Numbered from the stretch's first letter, positions 35,338 through 44,073 are shown. The stretch is 64,000 bases of DNA from Lachnospiraceae bacterium UBA7093 (GCA_002492465.1 DKYT01000020.1:118411-182410); one strand, 5' to 3'. Translations and numbers: made by a program. Notes: generated by a model from the letters alone, not told the origin.

Positions 35338-36558
35338 ATGAAACAATTACAAACCCCTTTCTTTCGCATCAAAGAAAAGGACTTACGCTATGATATCGAA
35401 CTGTTAAAGGAAGCCCTGTCAAGGAACTGGGGCAATTACATTGCCGCATACTCCGTCAAAACCAATTCCCTGCCATGGCTCCTTACCTATCTGAAAGAGC
35501 AGGGTTTTTATGCCGAGGTAGTATCCAGGACAGAATATGATCTTGCCCTGAGGCTTGGATTTTCCAGCAAGCAGATCATTTATAACGGTCCCATTAAGGA
35601 TAAAAAAGTGTTTGAAACCGTTCTGCTTGCAGGAGGATACATTAATTTAGATTCCAATTACGAGCTTCAATGGATGGAGGAGCTAAGCACGCTTTACCCT
35701 AACAGACATTTCAGAATCGGTCTGCGGGTAAACTGTGACCTTGCCTCTCTGTGCCCCCAGGAAGCTATGTCTTCTAAGGAAAGCTTCCCTTTGGAAGGCG
35801 GCAGATTCGGCTATTGCTATGAAAACGGCGTCCTGGAAACTGCCATCCGCCGTCTTTCTTCCCTGTCTAATGTGTGGGTATCGGGTCTTCATCTGCATTC
35901 CTCCACCCAGTCCCGAAGCGTACAGGTTTTTGGCGCCCTGGCAAAAATGGCAGTGAAAATTGCAAAGGAATATGAGCTGTCCCTTGACTATGTGGATATG
36001 GGCGGCGGCTATTTTGGCGGCAGAGACGACATGCCCGATTACCGGGATTATTTCCGTGAAATCTGCAGGGAACTCTCCGCACACTTTGACCCCCAAAAAA
36101 CCATTCTCATTGCCGAACCGGGCGTTTCCCTGATTTCCAGGGCTTCCACCTTTGAAACGACGGTGATCGATGTAAAAGATATCCGGGGGCGGAAATTTGT
36201 GGTCACAGACGGCAGCCGGACCAACCTGAATCCTCTGGTTACAAGACATGTTTATCCCCATCATATGGAATATATTTCTGACACATCCGTGAGAAATTCT
36301 GTTCCTGACCAGTGGATCTGCGGCGCCACCTGTATGGAATATGATAAACTGTTTGAAATAACCGACGAGGTCGAACTTCTTCCGGGAGATAAAATTATTT
36401 ATGATACTGCCGGCGGCTATACCATGTGCCTGAATCCTCTATTTATAAACTATTTCCCGGCAGTGTATATAGAACGGGAGGACGGTTCTGTTTTTACGGC
36501 AAGGGATCCCTGGACAAACGAAGAATTCCTGCAAAAAAATCATTGGATAGAAGGATAA
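35338..36558 (+). CDS. PLP-dependent fold-III amino acid decarboxylase (DAP/ornithine decarboxylase-like)
   Basis: The protein has 406 residues from ATG 35338, which has a ggagg site; a TTG at 35308 is less likely. Fold-III features are AYSVKTN (Schiff-base lysine, about residue 38), GLHLHSSTQ, MGGGYFGG (PLP phosphate loop), AEPG and the active-site cysteine in CGATCMEYDKL. Family members decarboxylate basic amino acids or meso-diaminopimelate. A decarboxylase is not part of known pseudaminic or legionaminic acid routes, yet this gene lies 36 bases after pseF and four bases before pseI. It may make an amine used as a sugar substituent; that is inference. A truly biosynthetic LysA role seems unlikely here. 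Confidence 0.82.
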   Translation: MKQLQTPFFRIKEKDLRYDIELLKEALSRNWGNYIAAYSVKTNSLPWLLTYLKEQGFYAEVVSRTEYDLALRLGFSSKQIIYNGPIKDKKVFETVLLAGGYINLDSNYELQWMEELSTLYPNRHFRIGLRVNCDLASLCPQEAMSSKESFPLEGGRFGYCYENGVLETAIRRLSSLSNVWVSGLHLHSSTQSRSVQVFGALAKMAVKIAKEYELSLDYVDMGGGYFGGRDDMPDYRDYFREICRELSAHFDPQKTILIAEPGVSLISRASTFETTVIDVKDIRGRKFVVTDGSRTNLNPLVTRHVYPHHMEYISDTSVRNSVPDQWICGATCMEYDKLFEITDEVELLPGDKIIYDTAGGYTMCLNPLFINYFPAVYIEREDGSVFTARDPWTNEEFLQKNHWIEG

Positions 36559-36562
36559 AAAA

Positions 36563-37624
36563 ATGAAAAAAGAAATCAAAATCGGAACCCGCATAATCAG
36601 CGAAACCTCACCCGTTTTCATAGTGGCGGAGCTTTCCGCCAACCACAATCAGGATTACAAAAGAGCGATTGAACTTCTTCACGCCGCTAAGGAAGCCGGC
36701 GCCGACGCCGTAAAGCTCCAGACCTACACTGCGGATACCATTACCATCGACTGTGACGATCCCCATTTTCAAATCCATGAGGGCACCATCTGGGACGGCG
36801 CTACCCTTTATGATCTCTATCAGCAGGCGTATACGCCCTGGGAATGGCAGCCTAAGTTGAAAGAAGAGGCAAATAAACTGGGGCTGGAATGCTTTTCCTC
36901 CCCCTTTGACCTTACTTCTGTGGATTTCCTTCAGAAGCTGGACATGCCCGCCTACAAGATCGCTTCCTATGAGATCAATGATATTCCCATGATCCGAAAG
37001 ATTGCAAAGCTGCACAAGCCCATGATCTTTTCTACAGGCGTTGCTTACCCGGAGGATATTGCCCGCGCCCTTTCCACCTGCCGGGAGGAGGGAAACGAAG
37101 ACATTATTCTGTTGAAATGTGTTTCCGCTTACCCCACCCCCTACGAGGACGTGAACTTAAATGTGATTCCTACCCTTGCCAAAACCTATGACTGTCTGGT
37201 GGGCATTTCCGATCACACCATGGGCGGCATCGTATCCGCCGGATCCGTTGCCCTGGGCGTTAAAATGGTGGAAAAGCATTTTACCCTGCGCCGCGCCGAT
37301 GGAGGTCCGGACAGCGCCTTTTCCATGGAGCCGGAGGAGTTTGCACAAATGGTAAAGGATATCCGAATCATGGAGAAAGCGTTGGGCAGCAAGGAATACC
37401 GCCTGACCCCTGTCCAGGAACTGGAACACGGAGGCTCCCGCTCCCTGTTTGTGGTAAAAGACATCGCCCCGGGGGAAACTCTGACTCCCGAAAATATACG
37501 TTCCATCCGTCCCGGCAACGGACTCCGGGGACTCCATACAATGCATTATGAGGAAGTGCTGGGGAAAAAGGCAAAAGCTTTCTTAAAGAAAGGAACACCG
37601 CTTCAATGGGAACTGATCGATTAA
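36563..37624 (+). CDS. pseI: Pseudaminic acid synthase (PseI)
   Basis: The 353-residue NeuB-family synthase has an N-terminal TIM barrel with AELSANHNQDYKRAIELL, DAVKLQTYTADTITIDC and TLYDLYQQAYTPWEWQ (typical of PseI), ISDHTMGG, and a C-terminal SAF-like antifreeze domain from about residue 290 (RSLFVVKDIAPGETLT). It condenses a 6-deoxy-diacetamido hexose with phosphoenolpyruvate to give the nonulosonic acid. It starts four bases after the decarboxylase and overlaps pseG by 19 bases. PseI is preferred over NeuB or LegI by the TPWEW motif. Confidence 0.92.
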   Translation: MKKEIKIGTRIISETSPVFIVAELSANHNQDYKRAIELLHAAKEAGADAVKLQTYTADTITIDCDDPHFQIHEGTIWDGATLYDLYQQAYTPWEWQPKLKEEANKLGLECFSSPFDLTSVDFLQKLDMPAYKIASYEINDIPMIRKIAKLHKPMIFSTGVAYPEDIARALSTCREEGNEDIILLKCVSAYPTPYEDVNLNVIPTLAKTYDCLVGISDHTMGGIVSAGSVALGVKMVEKHFTLRRADGGPDSAFSMEPEEFAQMVKDIRIMEKALGSKEYRLTPVQELEHGGSRSLFVVKDIAPGETLTPENIRSIRPGNGLRGLHTMHYEEVLGKKAKAFLKKGTPLQWELID

Positions 37625-38703
37625 TTTACATCCGCACAGACGGGAATTCAGAAATAGCGTCCGGTCATCTGGTACGCTGTGTTTCTATTGCCCACGCCTG
37701 TGTGCAGCAGGGCATGAAGGTATGCTTTTTGGTGTCCGATGAGCAAAGCGAAGCCCTGCTCGGCAGTCTCACAGACAGGCAGGCGGATTTTCCCCTGATC
37801 CGATTAAACACAGCGGTATTCGACTCCCTGGAGGAAGAATTGCCCGAAGTCCTCTCTCTTTTGAAGCATAATAAAAATACGCATGTTATTTATCTCATTG
37901 ACTCTTATTATGTAACCAAAAATTATTTATCTGCTCTAAATCCGCTGGCAAAAACCGTCTATTTGGATGACCTTCAGCTTTTTGACTATCCGGTTCATCT
38001 GCTGGTTAACTACGATGTGATTTCCCCGGCGCAAATGCCTGCCTACCAGGCTGCCTACCAAAATGCCGGCCAGCTCCTTTTAGGCGCCGCCTACACCCCT
38101 CTCCGTCCCCAGTTCCAGTGCGCCTCTGCCCCTGTGAGAAAAGACGTATCGGATATCCTGATTTCCACCGGGGGAACCGATCCCTTTCATTTTACACTGA
38201 CGCTTATAAATCAGATTTTATTTTCCTCAGATCCCACCCTTATAAATTCTTTCCGGAATTTAAGATTTCACATTGTGATCGGGAAACTCAATACTGACAA
38301 AGAAGCATTATACCGGATCGGGGAGGAGAATCCCTATATCAAGCTCTATGAAAACCTGACGAATATCGCCTCCCTTATGAAGGATTGTGACCTTGCTGTT
38401 TCCGCAGCAGGCACTACCCTGTACGAGCTTTGCGCCCTTGGAATCCCTTCCGTCAGCTTTTCCTTTGCTGACAATCAGTTGATTTCGGCTCAGGCATTTG
38501 ATGAGGCGAAGGCAATCCCCTATGCAGGAGACCTGCGCACAGCGCTGTCAGAGACACTTCGGAGCATCATACGGTTTATATATAATAACGCATGTTCTTC
38601 TCTCTCCTCTTACAACGAAAGAAAGACCGCCCATACGATTATGAACAGTCTTGTTGACGGAAAAGGCGCACAGCGTATCGCTGAAGCCTTGAAAAATCTG
38701 TAG
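37606..38703 (+). CDS. pseG: UDP-2,4-diacetamido-2,4,6-trideoxy-altropyranose hydrolase (PseG)
   Basis: The 365-residue GT-B-like protein starts YIRTDGNSEIASGHLVRC, the PseG signature with the catalytic His. It has a C-terminal UDP-binding region with ISTGGTDPFHFT and DLAVSAAGTTLYELCALG. PseG removes UDP from the diacetamido sugar before PseI acts. It overlaps pseI by 19 bases and ends the plus-strand operon. A 71-base A/T-rich gap with no clear terminator separates it from the convergent ATP-grasp gene. The C-terminal ~50 residues are less conserved. Confidence 0.9.
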   Translation: MGTDRLIYIRTDGNSEIASGHLVRCVSIAHACVQQGMKVCFLVSDEQSEALLGSLTDRQADFPLIRLNTAVFDSLEEELPEVLSLLKHNKNTHVIYLIDSYYVTKNYLSALNPLAKTVYLDDLQLFDYPVHLLVNYDVISPAQMPAYQAAYQNAGQLLLGAAYTPLRPQFQCASAPVRKDVSDILISTGGTDPFHFTLTLINQILFSSDPTLINSFRNLRFHIVIGKLNTDKEALYRIGEENPYIKLYENLTNIASLMKDCDLAVSAAGTTLYELCALGIPSVSFSFADNQLISAQAFDEAKAIPYAGDLRTALSETLRSIIRFIYNNACSSLSSYNERKTAHTIMNSLVDGKGAQRIAEALKNL

Positions 38704-38774
38704 TTTTTATGATCTGTTTTAAAAATCAATTTATTAAATCCTAACTTAATTTATCTTCTTTAAACTCCTTTTTT

Positions 38775-39926
38775 CTAAAAGAACAGCTCCTTTATACGCT
38801 TCGCACTGCTTCTTAAAACAGAATTCTCTTTACCTTCTATAATAAAATATCCTCTGCCCATAAGAGAATGCCCGTCTGAAACAGGCTGTAATGTTTCCCC
38901 TTCTCTGATGGCACAGTTCCATGCAATAAGAGATCCCTCTACCGCACGTTCCACACTGCTCCGGTCCGGAATTCTGCTTACGCTGCCTTCCATATCAAAA
39001 TAGTGGATCATCATGGTTTTGGTGTATTGGGGGAGGAATTCAAACGCAAGCCCCATTCTGTATTTAATATACTCCTCCGCCATATCCACTCCGGTACACA
39101 GGGGCGTAAACAGGTTGTGAAGATTATGTCCCGAAGGTCTTGCAGAAAGCTCAACCAGGAAAGGACCATCCTTTCCTCTGATCACGTCCGCATGAAGAAG
39201 GCACTCCTCCAGCCCCAGACAATCCACCACCCTGACCATATAAGCCTGTACCTGACGCCAGAATTCCTCTGAGGGTAAAACCGAAAAATAACCTACCGCC
39301 TGCCTTGCCGGCAGAGGCGTATTTTCCTTTTTGCGGAGCAAAATCATCTGAAACCCCTTCTTTGTCACGACGCCGTCTACTCCGTATTCCTCTCCGGCAA
39401 TACATTCCTCCAGCACATACGCCTCTCCCTGTACTGTTTTCAACGCCTGCTCCAGCTCCTCCCCATTCATCGCCACATGGATGCCTCTGCTCCCGGAACC
39501 GTATCGGGGCTTCAAAATCACCGGAAATGTAATCTCAAAGTCCCTCTTTTCCTGTCCGGTTATCCCACAGCAGCGGCAGTTCCGCAGTCCGCAGCCGGCA
39601 AGCCTTTGGTGGAAGACAAGCTTATCGGTACACAAAACGGCGGTTCTCTTACTGATTCCTGGCAATCCAAGGGCATCGTTCACGGCGCCTATCGTGGTCA
39701 GATACCTTCCAATAGGAACCGTCAGCACAAAATCCGGCTTTTCCTTTTTAAGCGCTTCTATCACCGCATTCTCATCGGAAATATCTACCACCTGACCCAG
39801 ATCTGCCGCCGCCAGTCCCGCCGCATAAGGATTTCCATCCAAAGCCGTTACCGTAAGACCATAGGCATGCGCCTTATGAATTGTATGCAGCGCCTCCTCG
39901 CTGGCGCCTATGACTGCTGCTTTCAT
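38775..39926 (-). CDS. ATP-grasp ligase (second copy, linked to pseC)
   Basis: The protein has 383 residues from ATG 39926, which has ggag six bases upstream; three in-frame ATGs lie within 13 bases. It has a pre-ATP-grasp domain (AAVIGASEEALHTI), the phosphate loop ILKPRYGSGSRGIHV, the adenine-binding region VLEECIAGEEYGVDG and metal ligands in FLVELSARPSGHNLHN. The family ligates a carboxylate to an amine using ATP. It is only distantly similar to the ATP-grasp at 14586. It is third in a pseC-GT2-ATP-grasp run. It may acylate the 4-amino sugar or the nonulosonic acid; this is inferred. Confidence 0.82.
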   Translation of the reverse strand: MKAAVIGASEEALHTIHKAHAYGLTVTALDGNPYAAGLAAADLGQVVDISDENAVIEALKKEKPDFVLTVPIGRYLTTIGAVNDALGLPGISKRTAVLCTDKLVFHQRLAGCGLRNCRCCGITGQEKRDFEITFPVILKPRYGSGSRGIHVAMNGEELEQALKTVQGEAYVLEECIAGEEYGVDGVVTKKGFQMILLRKKENTPLPARQAVGYFSVLPSEEFWRQVQAYMVRVVDCLGLEECLLHADVIRGKDGPFLVELSARPSGHNLHNLFTPLCTGVDMAEEYIKYRMGLAFEFLPQYTKTMMIHYFDMEGSVSRIPDRSSVERAVEGSLIAWNCAIREGETLQPVSDGHSLMGRGYFIIEGKENSVLRSSAKRIKELFF

Positions 39927-39968
39927 CTTCATCTCCATTCTAAAACGTTTTCACTTTTGGCAGTTATT

Positions 39969-41003
39969 CTAGTTTTTCCTGGCAAGAGATTTCCGGAAAT
40001 TTCTGTAACCCCACAACGCCTTATAGTACAGCATAAAGTAAAGCGTAGATTTCATATGCATTCTGATCAGTTTGCGTTCCTCCTGATGGACTCTCTCCTG
40101 ATAATACTGATTCTCCATAAAGCCGGGAAATGTCTCCCGCATCTCTCTGCCAAGGTTTTTCACAAATCCATATTTCCTTTTTTTGACTCCCGCCATATAG
40201 GAAAACAGGGTATTTACATAAAACAGGGTGGTAAAGCTGCTTTCGATCTCAGGATAATATTCCTCCAGGAAGCCAAATTCCTTTGCCTCCCTCACCATTA
40301 CCCGTGCCGCCTCCATTCGGTCCTCACAGCGCTTCGGCGTAATTGTGTGAACCGTAGAAGCATCATGCTGATAATAATAATAAAGAGGCTCCTCCAGATA
40401 TTCAAACCGCTTTGCTCTTAACATCCAGGAATTGCTGATGGCATTATCCTCATAAAATATATTCTCCGGGAAACGATTGGGATAATCGTAAATGATATGA
40501 CGCTTATAGACCTTTACCACAAGACTTCCGCTGTCCAAAATCAACGACCTGTATTTTTCTTTTGTCAGTACCCCTGTCTGGGATTGCCTGTTGTTGTGCA
40601 CTACCTGACCGATCTTCATGCTGTGCTCGCCCGTCAGATGATAGTCGCACCCCACCAGATCCGCTCCGGTCTCTTCTCCCCGGTTAATCAGCTTTTCGTA
40701 AAAATCCGGCGTCACCCAGTCGTCGCTGTCAATAAAACCGATCCACTCTCCCTTTGCCGCTTCCAGCCCAAGGTTTTTAGCGCCCCCCTGTTTCCTGTTC
40801 ACCGGCGATGCGATCACCCTGAATCGGTCCGGATAGCGATTCTCATACCGCCGGAGAATTTCCAGGGAATCGTCTGTGGAGCAGTCGTCCACCGCAATAA
40901 TTTCATAATCCGATATGGTCTGATTCACCAGCGAATCCAGACACCAGGTAAGCTTGTCTTCCGCCGCCATATTATACACAGGCACAATTACACTCAGTTT
41001 CAT
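39969..41003 (-). CDS. Glycosyltransferase family 2 (GT-A fold)
   Basis: The protein has 344 residues from MKLSVIVPVYNMAAEDKL; the open frame upstream overlaps pseC and is disregarded. Motifs are VDDCSTDDSLEIL, the metal-binding GFIDSDDWVTPDF and YYYQHDASTVH near the C-terminal third. These fit CpsJ/WaaV-like polysaccharide GT2 enzymes. It starts two bases after the pseC stop, so the two are coupled. It may add a sugar to the glycan made here; specificity is unknown. Confidence 0.88.
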   Translation of the reverse strand: MKLSVIVPVYNMAAEDKLTWCLDSLVNQTISDYEIIAVDDCSTDDSLEILRRYENRYPDRFRVIASPVNRKQGGAKNLGLEAAKGEWIGFIDSDDWVTPDFYEKLINRGEETGADLVGCDYHLTGEHSMKIGQVVHNNRQSQTGVLTKEKYRSLILDSGSLVVKVYKRHIIYDYPNRFPENIFYEDNAISNSWMLRAKRFEYLEEPLYYYYQHDASTVHTITPKRCEDRMEAARVMVREAKEFGFLEEYYPEIESSFTTLFYVNTLFSYMAGVKKRKYGFVKNLGREMRETFPGFMENQYYQERVHQEERKLIRMHMKSTLYFMLYYKALWGYRNFRKSLARKN

Positions 41004-41005
41004 TT

Positions 41006-42199
41006 TTATACCCCATAATATTCCGCGATCTTTGTCACTGCGCCGATCACATCCTGTACATCCTGATCCGTCATTGCATAGTATAAGGGCAGGCTGATGA
41101 TCTCCTGATACAGCTTCTCCGCTTTGGGACATAAGCCTTTGTGGTAGCCCAGCCTCTCATAATAAGGGAAATAATAGGTTGGAATATAATGCACATTACA
41201 GCATATGTTCTCTGCATTCAGCGCTTCAAAAAACTGCCTTCTGTCTATACGCAGTTTGGACAGATTCAACCTGAGAATATAGAGATGCCTGGTGGTATCC
41301 GATTCCGGTATTTCTTTCTGCACAATAATCTGAGGCAGTCCGGAAAATGCCTCATTGTAAGTCTTCACAATCTCTTTTCTTCTTGCAGAAAACACAGGCA
41401 GCTTGTCTAACTGACTGATGATCAGCGCCGCCTGCATATCCGTCATTCGATAATTCATCCCCAGAGTGATCTGCTCGTAATACCAGGGTCCGTCCGGTTC
41501 ATGCTCCATTTGCTCCGGATCTCTGGTGATACCGTGGGCACGGTACAAAAGCAGACGCTTATAATATTCCTCACTGTTTGTGAGAACTGCTCCTCCTTCT
41601 CCTCCGGTAACGGTCTTCACAGGATGAAAGCTCAGCGTGGTCATATCCGCTATGGAGCCGTTGCATTTTCCTTTGTAGCGGGTTCCGATCACATGGGCGC
41701 CGTCCTCTATCAGAACCAGTTTTCGGGCACGGCAATGAGCAAGCAGGCGGTCCAGCTCCACCGACTGCCCTGTGAAATCTACCGCTACCACCGCTTTCGT
41801 CTTTTCATTGGTCAGCTTTTCCACTTCAGCCGGATCAATGTTATAGGTCTCCTCATTGATATCTGCAAAAACCGGCGTTCCGCCGCAGTAGCGGACACAA
41901 TTTGCCGATGCCGCAAAAGTAATGGACGTGGTGATTACCTCATCGCCTTCCTTGATTCCCGCCGCCTGGCACGCCATATGCAATGCCGCCGTTCCGTTGC
42001 TGCATACTACCGCATACTTTGCGCCGGTAATCTGGCACAGCTTTCTCTCCAATTCCCCTATTTTAGGTCCGCAGGTAAGAAAATCGCTTTTCAGCACTTC
42101 CACCACAGCCTGAATATCCGCCTCGTCAATGTACTGATGTCCGTATGCAATCTTCTTATCCCGAATGGGGGTTCCTCCGCAAATTGCAGGCTTTTCCAT
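41006..42199 (-). CDS. pseC: UDP-4-amino-4,6-dideoxy-N-acetyl-altrosamine transaminase (PseC)
   Basis: The 397-residue fold-I aminotransferase has KIAYGHQYIDEADIQAVVEV and SDFLTCGPKIGELERKL, typical of PseC. The PLP lysine is in SFHPVKTVTGGEGGAV (around residue 190), with EDGAHVIGTRYKG. PseC aminates the 4-keto sugar made by PseB. No PseB homologue is in this window; the PglF-like enzyme at 17387 gives the other stereochemical series. The gene starts 43 bases downstream of the Spo0A-domain gene, with aggag upstream, and leads the pseC-GT2-ATP-grasp group. Confidence 0.88.
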   Translation of the reverse strand: MEKPAICGGTPIRDKKIAYGHQYIDEADIQAVVEVLKSDFLTCGPKIGELERKLCQITGAKYAVVCSNGTAALHMACQAAGIKEGDEVITTSITFAASANCVRYCGGTPVFADINEETYNIDPAEVEKLTNEKTKAVVAVDFTGQSVELDRLLAHCRARKLVLIEDGAHVIGTRYKGKCNGSIADMTTLSFHPVKTVTGGEGGAVLTNSEEYYKRLLLYRAHGITRDPEQMEHEPDGPWYYEQITLGMNYRMTDMQAALIISQLDKLPVFSARRKEIVKTYNEAFSGLPQIIVQKEIPESDTTRHLYILRLNLSKLRIDRRQFFEALNAENICCNVHYIPTYYFPYYERLGYHKGLCPKAEKLYQEIISLPLYYAMTDQDVQDVIGAVTKIAEYYGV

Positions 42200-42242
42200 A
42201 AGCTTCTCCTCCGCTTTCCCGGAAAGCCTCTGGAAGACCCTT

Positions 42243-42626
42243 TTATCTCTCTGCGCTTTCCGTATTTAACCGTATTCTGATGGTATCCGCAATCACCGCT
42301 ATGTATTCGCTGTTGGTAGGTCTGCCCTGTCCGCTTTCTACACAATATCCAAACAGGATTTCAAAGGTCTTTTTATTCCCTCTCAGCCATGAAATTTCAA
42401 TGGCATTGCGGATTGCCCTTTCAACCTTACCGTCAGTAGTATTATACTGCTTTGCAATCTCCGGGTAAAGAAGCTTTGTAACGCTTCCCACCACCTTCAT
42501 GTCCTCCTCAGCCATAAACACTGCCGATCTCACATAACGGTACCCTTTCAAATGAGCCGGTACGCCCATGTCCAGCATCATATGTGAAATCATTTGCTCA
42601 ACCTTCTTTTCTTCCGATCCCTGCAT
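42243..42626 (-). CDS. Stand-alone Spo0A C-terminal DNA-binding domain protein
   Basis: The 127-residue protein matches the effector domain of Spo0A almost end to end: GVPAHLKGYRYVRSAVFM, GSVTKLLYPEIAKQYNTT, KVERAIRNAIEISWLRGN (recognition helix region), FGYCVESGQGRPTNSEYIA. There is no receiver domain and no space for one, so it cannot be phosphorylated as Spo0A is. It could bind Spo0A boxes constitutively, compete with Spo0A or form mixed dimers. A TATACT stands about 35 bases upstream without a convincing -35. It precedes pseC by 43 bases, so co-transcription is possible. Family assignment is strong; regulatory role is unknown. Confidence 0.92.
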   Translation of the reverse strand: MQGSEEKKVEQMISHMMLDMGVPAHLKGYRYVRSAVFMAEEDMKVVGSVTKLLYPEIAKQYNTTDGKVERAIRNAIEISWLRGNKKTFEILFGYCVESGQGRPTNSEYIAVIADTIRIRLNTESAER

Positions 42627-42737
42627 AACAGAACTCTCCTATTTCGCGTATTTCACTTACAGTTTAAGTATAAATTACATCTATTCCTGTGAATAGTTGT
42701 AATCCATCGCGCATAGAATAAGTTTTGCTGCAATTTT

Positions 42738-43391
42738 CTATCTTTTTTTCAAAAAGTCATAAAAGAAATCGGAAAATCCCTGATGAGATACTAAATCGTC
42801 CTGTAAATCCTTCTCCCTGTCATAAAAATATTCCCGGGTCTTCAAATCCAGGGAAATACTGTCCAAAGGAAATCCTTCCACTCTTCTTACATGGGGCACA
42901 TCCGTCAGCAGAAATGGAGTTCCCCATAATTCCTCTGCCTCGCTTTCCGCTCTGGTATGCTCATCCCAGATCAGGCAGATAGCATTTTTGTATCTTGCCC
43001 TGATCTGCCCATATTTCTTCACCAAACCAATATAATGACTTAACAATTCCTCATCGCTGCGTCTCTTCATGTCCCGCCCCCGTACATGAATCCCCGGTTG
43101 ATCTTCCTCCGGCAAAGGCATACCTGTGCGATGATCCCACAAATAAAGCCCGCTGTCACAGGAAAATACAGGACTTTGAAACAAAGCAAAGTACTGCTCC
43201 GCCTTCTCTCTGGCATTTTCCAGAGGCGTACTGCCCCTCTCCTCCACCTGGGGAAGGGAAATCCCTCTTTCCCTTGCCGCCTCATATAAACCCTGAATTT
43301 CAACAGAAGGGATTTCCGGCGGAAGCTTCTTAAGCGCCCTCCGCATATAAGCAATTTTAGCGCTGTTTCCTGTTCCGTATATGATTTTCAT
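42738..43391 (-). CDS. RdgB/HAM1-like non-canonical purine NTP pyrophosphatase family protein
   Basis: The 217-residue protein begins YGTGNSAKIAYMRRAL, matching the nucleotide-binding start of RdgB (TGN-x-x-K). It continues with ERGSTPLENAREKAEQYF and FSCDSGLYLW (DSG catalytic Asp). The C-terminal half is diverged from classical RdgB, and VEGFPLDSISLD replaces the usual motif, so the substrate may differ from ITP/XTP. It lies 25 bases after the 3-methyladenine glycosylase; both belong to DNA or nucleotide-damage protection. Confidence 0.75.
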   Translation of the reverse strand: MKIIYGTGNSAKIAYMRRALKKLPPEIPSVEIQGLYEAARERGISLPQVEERGSTPLENAREKAEQYFALFQSPVFSCDSGLYLWDHRTGMPLPEEDQPGIHVRGRDMKRRSDEELLSHYIGLVKKYGQIRARYKNAICLIWDEHTRAESEAEELWGTPFLLTDVPHVRRVEGFPLDSISLDLKTREYFYDREKDLQDDLVSHQGFSDFFYDFLKKR

Positions 43392-43416
43392 CCTTCCCCC
43401 TTATCTGAAAGATTCT

Positions 43417-43950
43417 CTACCTGACCGGCTTATAGCGCGCATCCTCCGCAATAAACCTCCATAGAATCTCCCGGTACTCCTCTGTGGCATAATCGATTCC
43501 TACCCGCTTCGCCGTAAGATAGGAAGGTCTGTATCCATCGTCTTCCAGCCACAGCCTTTTGGATACGGTCATATCCTCGCCGTTTAAGGTTCTGTCAATC
43601 TCCATGGCACGGGTAAGCTTCCCCGGACCGTTATACCCCTCAACGCCCCGGATCAACACCGCTTCCGGATGCCCTTCCCTTCCGCTTACCACATTAAAAA
43701 GGGCGTGAATGCCATAGCAGAGATAAACGTATGCCGTCCCGCCCTTTTCATAAAGAATCTTCGTCCGTTCTGTCTTACCCTTGCTGGCATGACATGCCGT
43801 ATCTTCCTCCCCCATATAACATTCCGTTTCCATGATTCTGAATTTCAGAATTCCCTGATCCGTTTTCCTGCACAGCAGCTTTCCCAAAAGCTCCGGTGCA
43901 AGCACATCCGCCGGTCTGCTAAGGGCTTTCCGCCCCATTCTCTTTCCCAT
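43417..43950 (-). CDS. DNA-3-methyladenine glycosylase (AAG/MPG family)
   Basis: The 177-residue AAG-family glycosylase has MGRKALSRPADVLAPELLGK, RIMETECYMGEEDTACHAS (the catalytic Glu region), AYVYLCYGIHALFNVV and GPGKLTRAM. It removes alkylated purines from DNA. The length is slightly below the usual ~200 residues. The start at 43950 has agaagg; a second ATG at 43938 is possible. A tiny gene ends 18 bases upstream and the RdgB-like gene follows, so the three are probably one transcript. Confidence 0.92.
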   Translation of the reverse strand: MGKRMGRKALSRPADVLAPELLGKLLCRKTDQGILKFRIMETECYMGEEDTACHASKGKTERTKILYEKGGTAYVYLCYGIHALFNVVSGREGHPEAVLIRGVEGYNGPGKLTRAMEIDRTLNGEDMTVSKRLWLEDDGYRPSYLTAKRVGIDYATEEYREILWRFIAEDARYKPVR

Positions 43951-43968
43951 TTCCTTCTCATTCCATCC

Positions 43969-44073
43969 TTATTTTTCCAGATAATCCAGATAATCTTCTT
44001 CACTGGCAAAAAGCATATAGCTTCCCTCTACCAGCCCCATATATCCATTGTTTACAAAATATCCTTTCATCAT
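43969..44073 (-). CDS. Small protein of 33-34 residues
   Basis: A short frame encodes KGYFVNNGYMGLVEGSYMLF followed by ASEEDYLDYLEK. A perfect aggagg lies four bases before ATG 44073 and seven before ATG 44070, which gives MKGYFV. A longer form from ATG 44097 (42 residues) is also possible. The C terminus is acidic and tyrosine-rich (DYLDYLEK). I do not know the function. Support comes from the ribosome binding site, the tight spacing (18 bases) to the glycosylase gene and protein-like composition. Confidence 0.6.
   Translation of the reverse strand: MMKGYFVNNGYMGLVEGSYMLFASEEDYLDYLEK

Noticed and set aside
34612..37624. Neuraminic or legionaminic acid pathway instead of pseudaminic
   Set aside because: Motifs in PseF, PseI, PseG and PseC fit the pseudaminic series better and no NeuC/LegG-type 2-epimerase is present; I keep it only as an alternative.
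42200..42242. Terminator between the Spo0A-domain gene and pseC
   Set aside because: gctttcc/ggaaagc can pair, but the loop is almost absent and no T-run follows.
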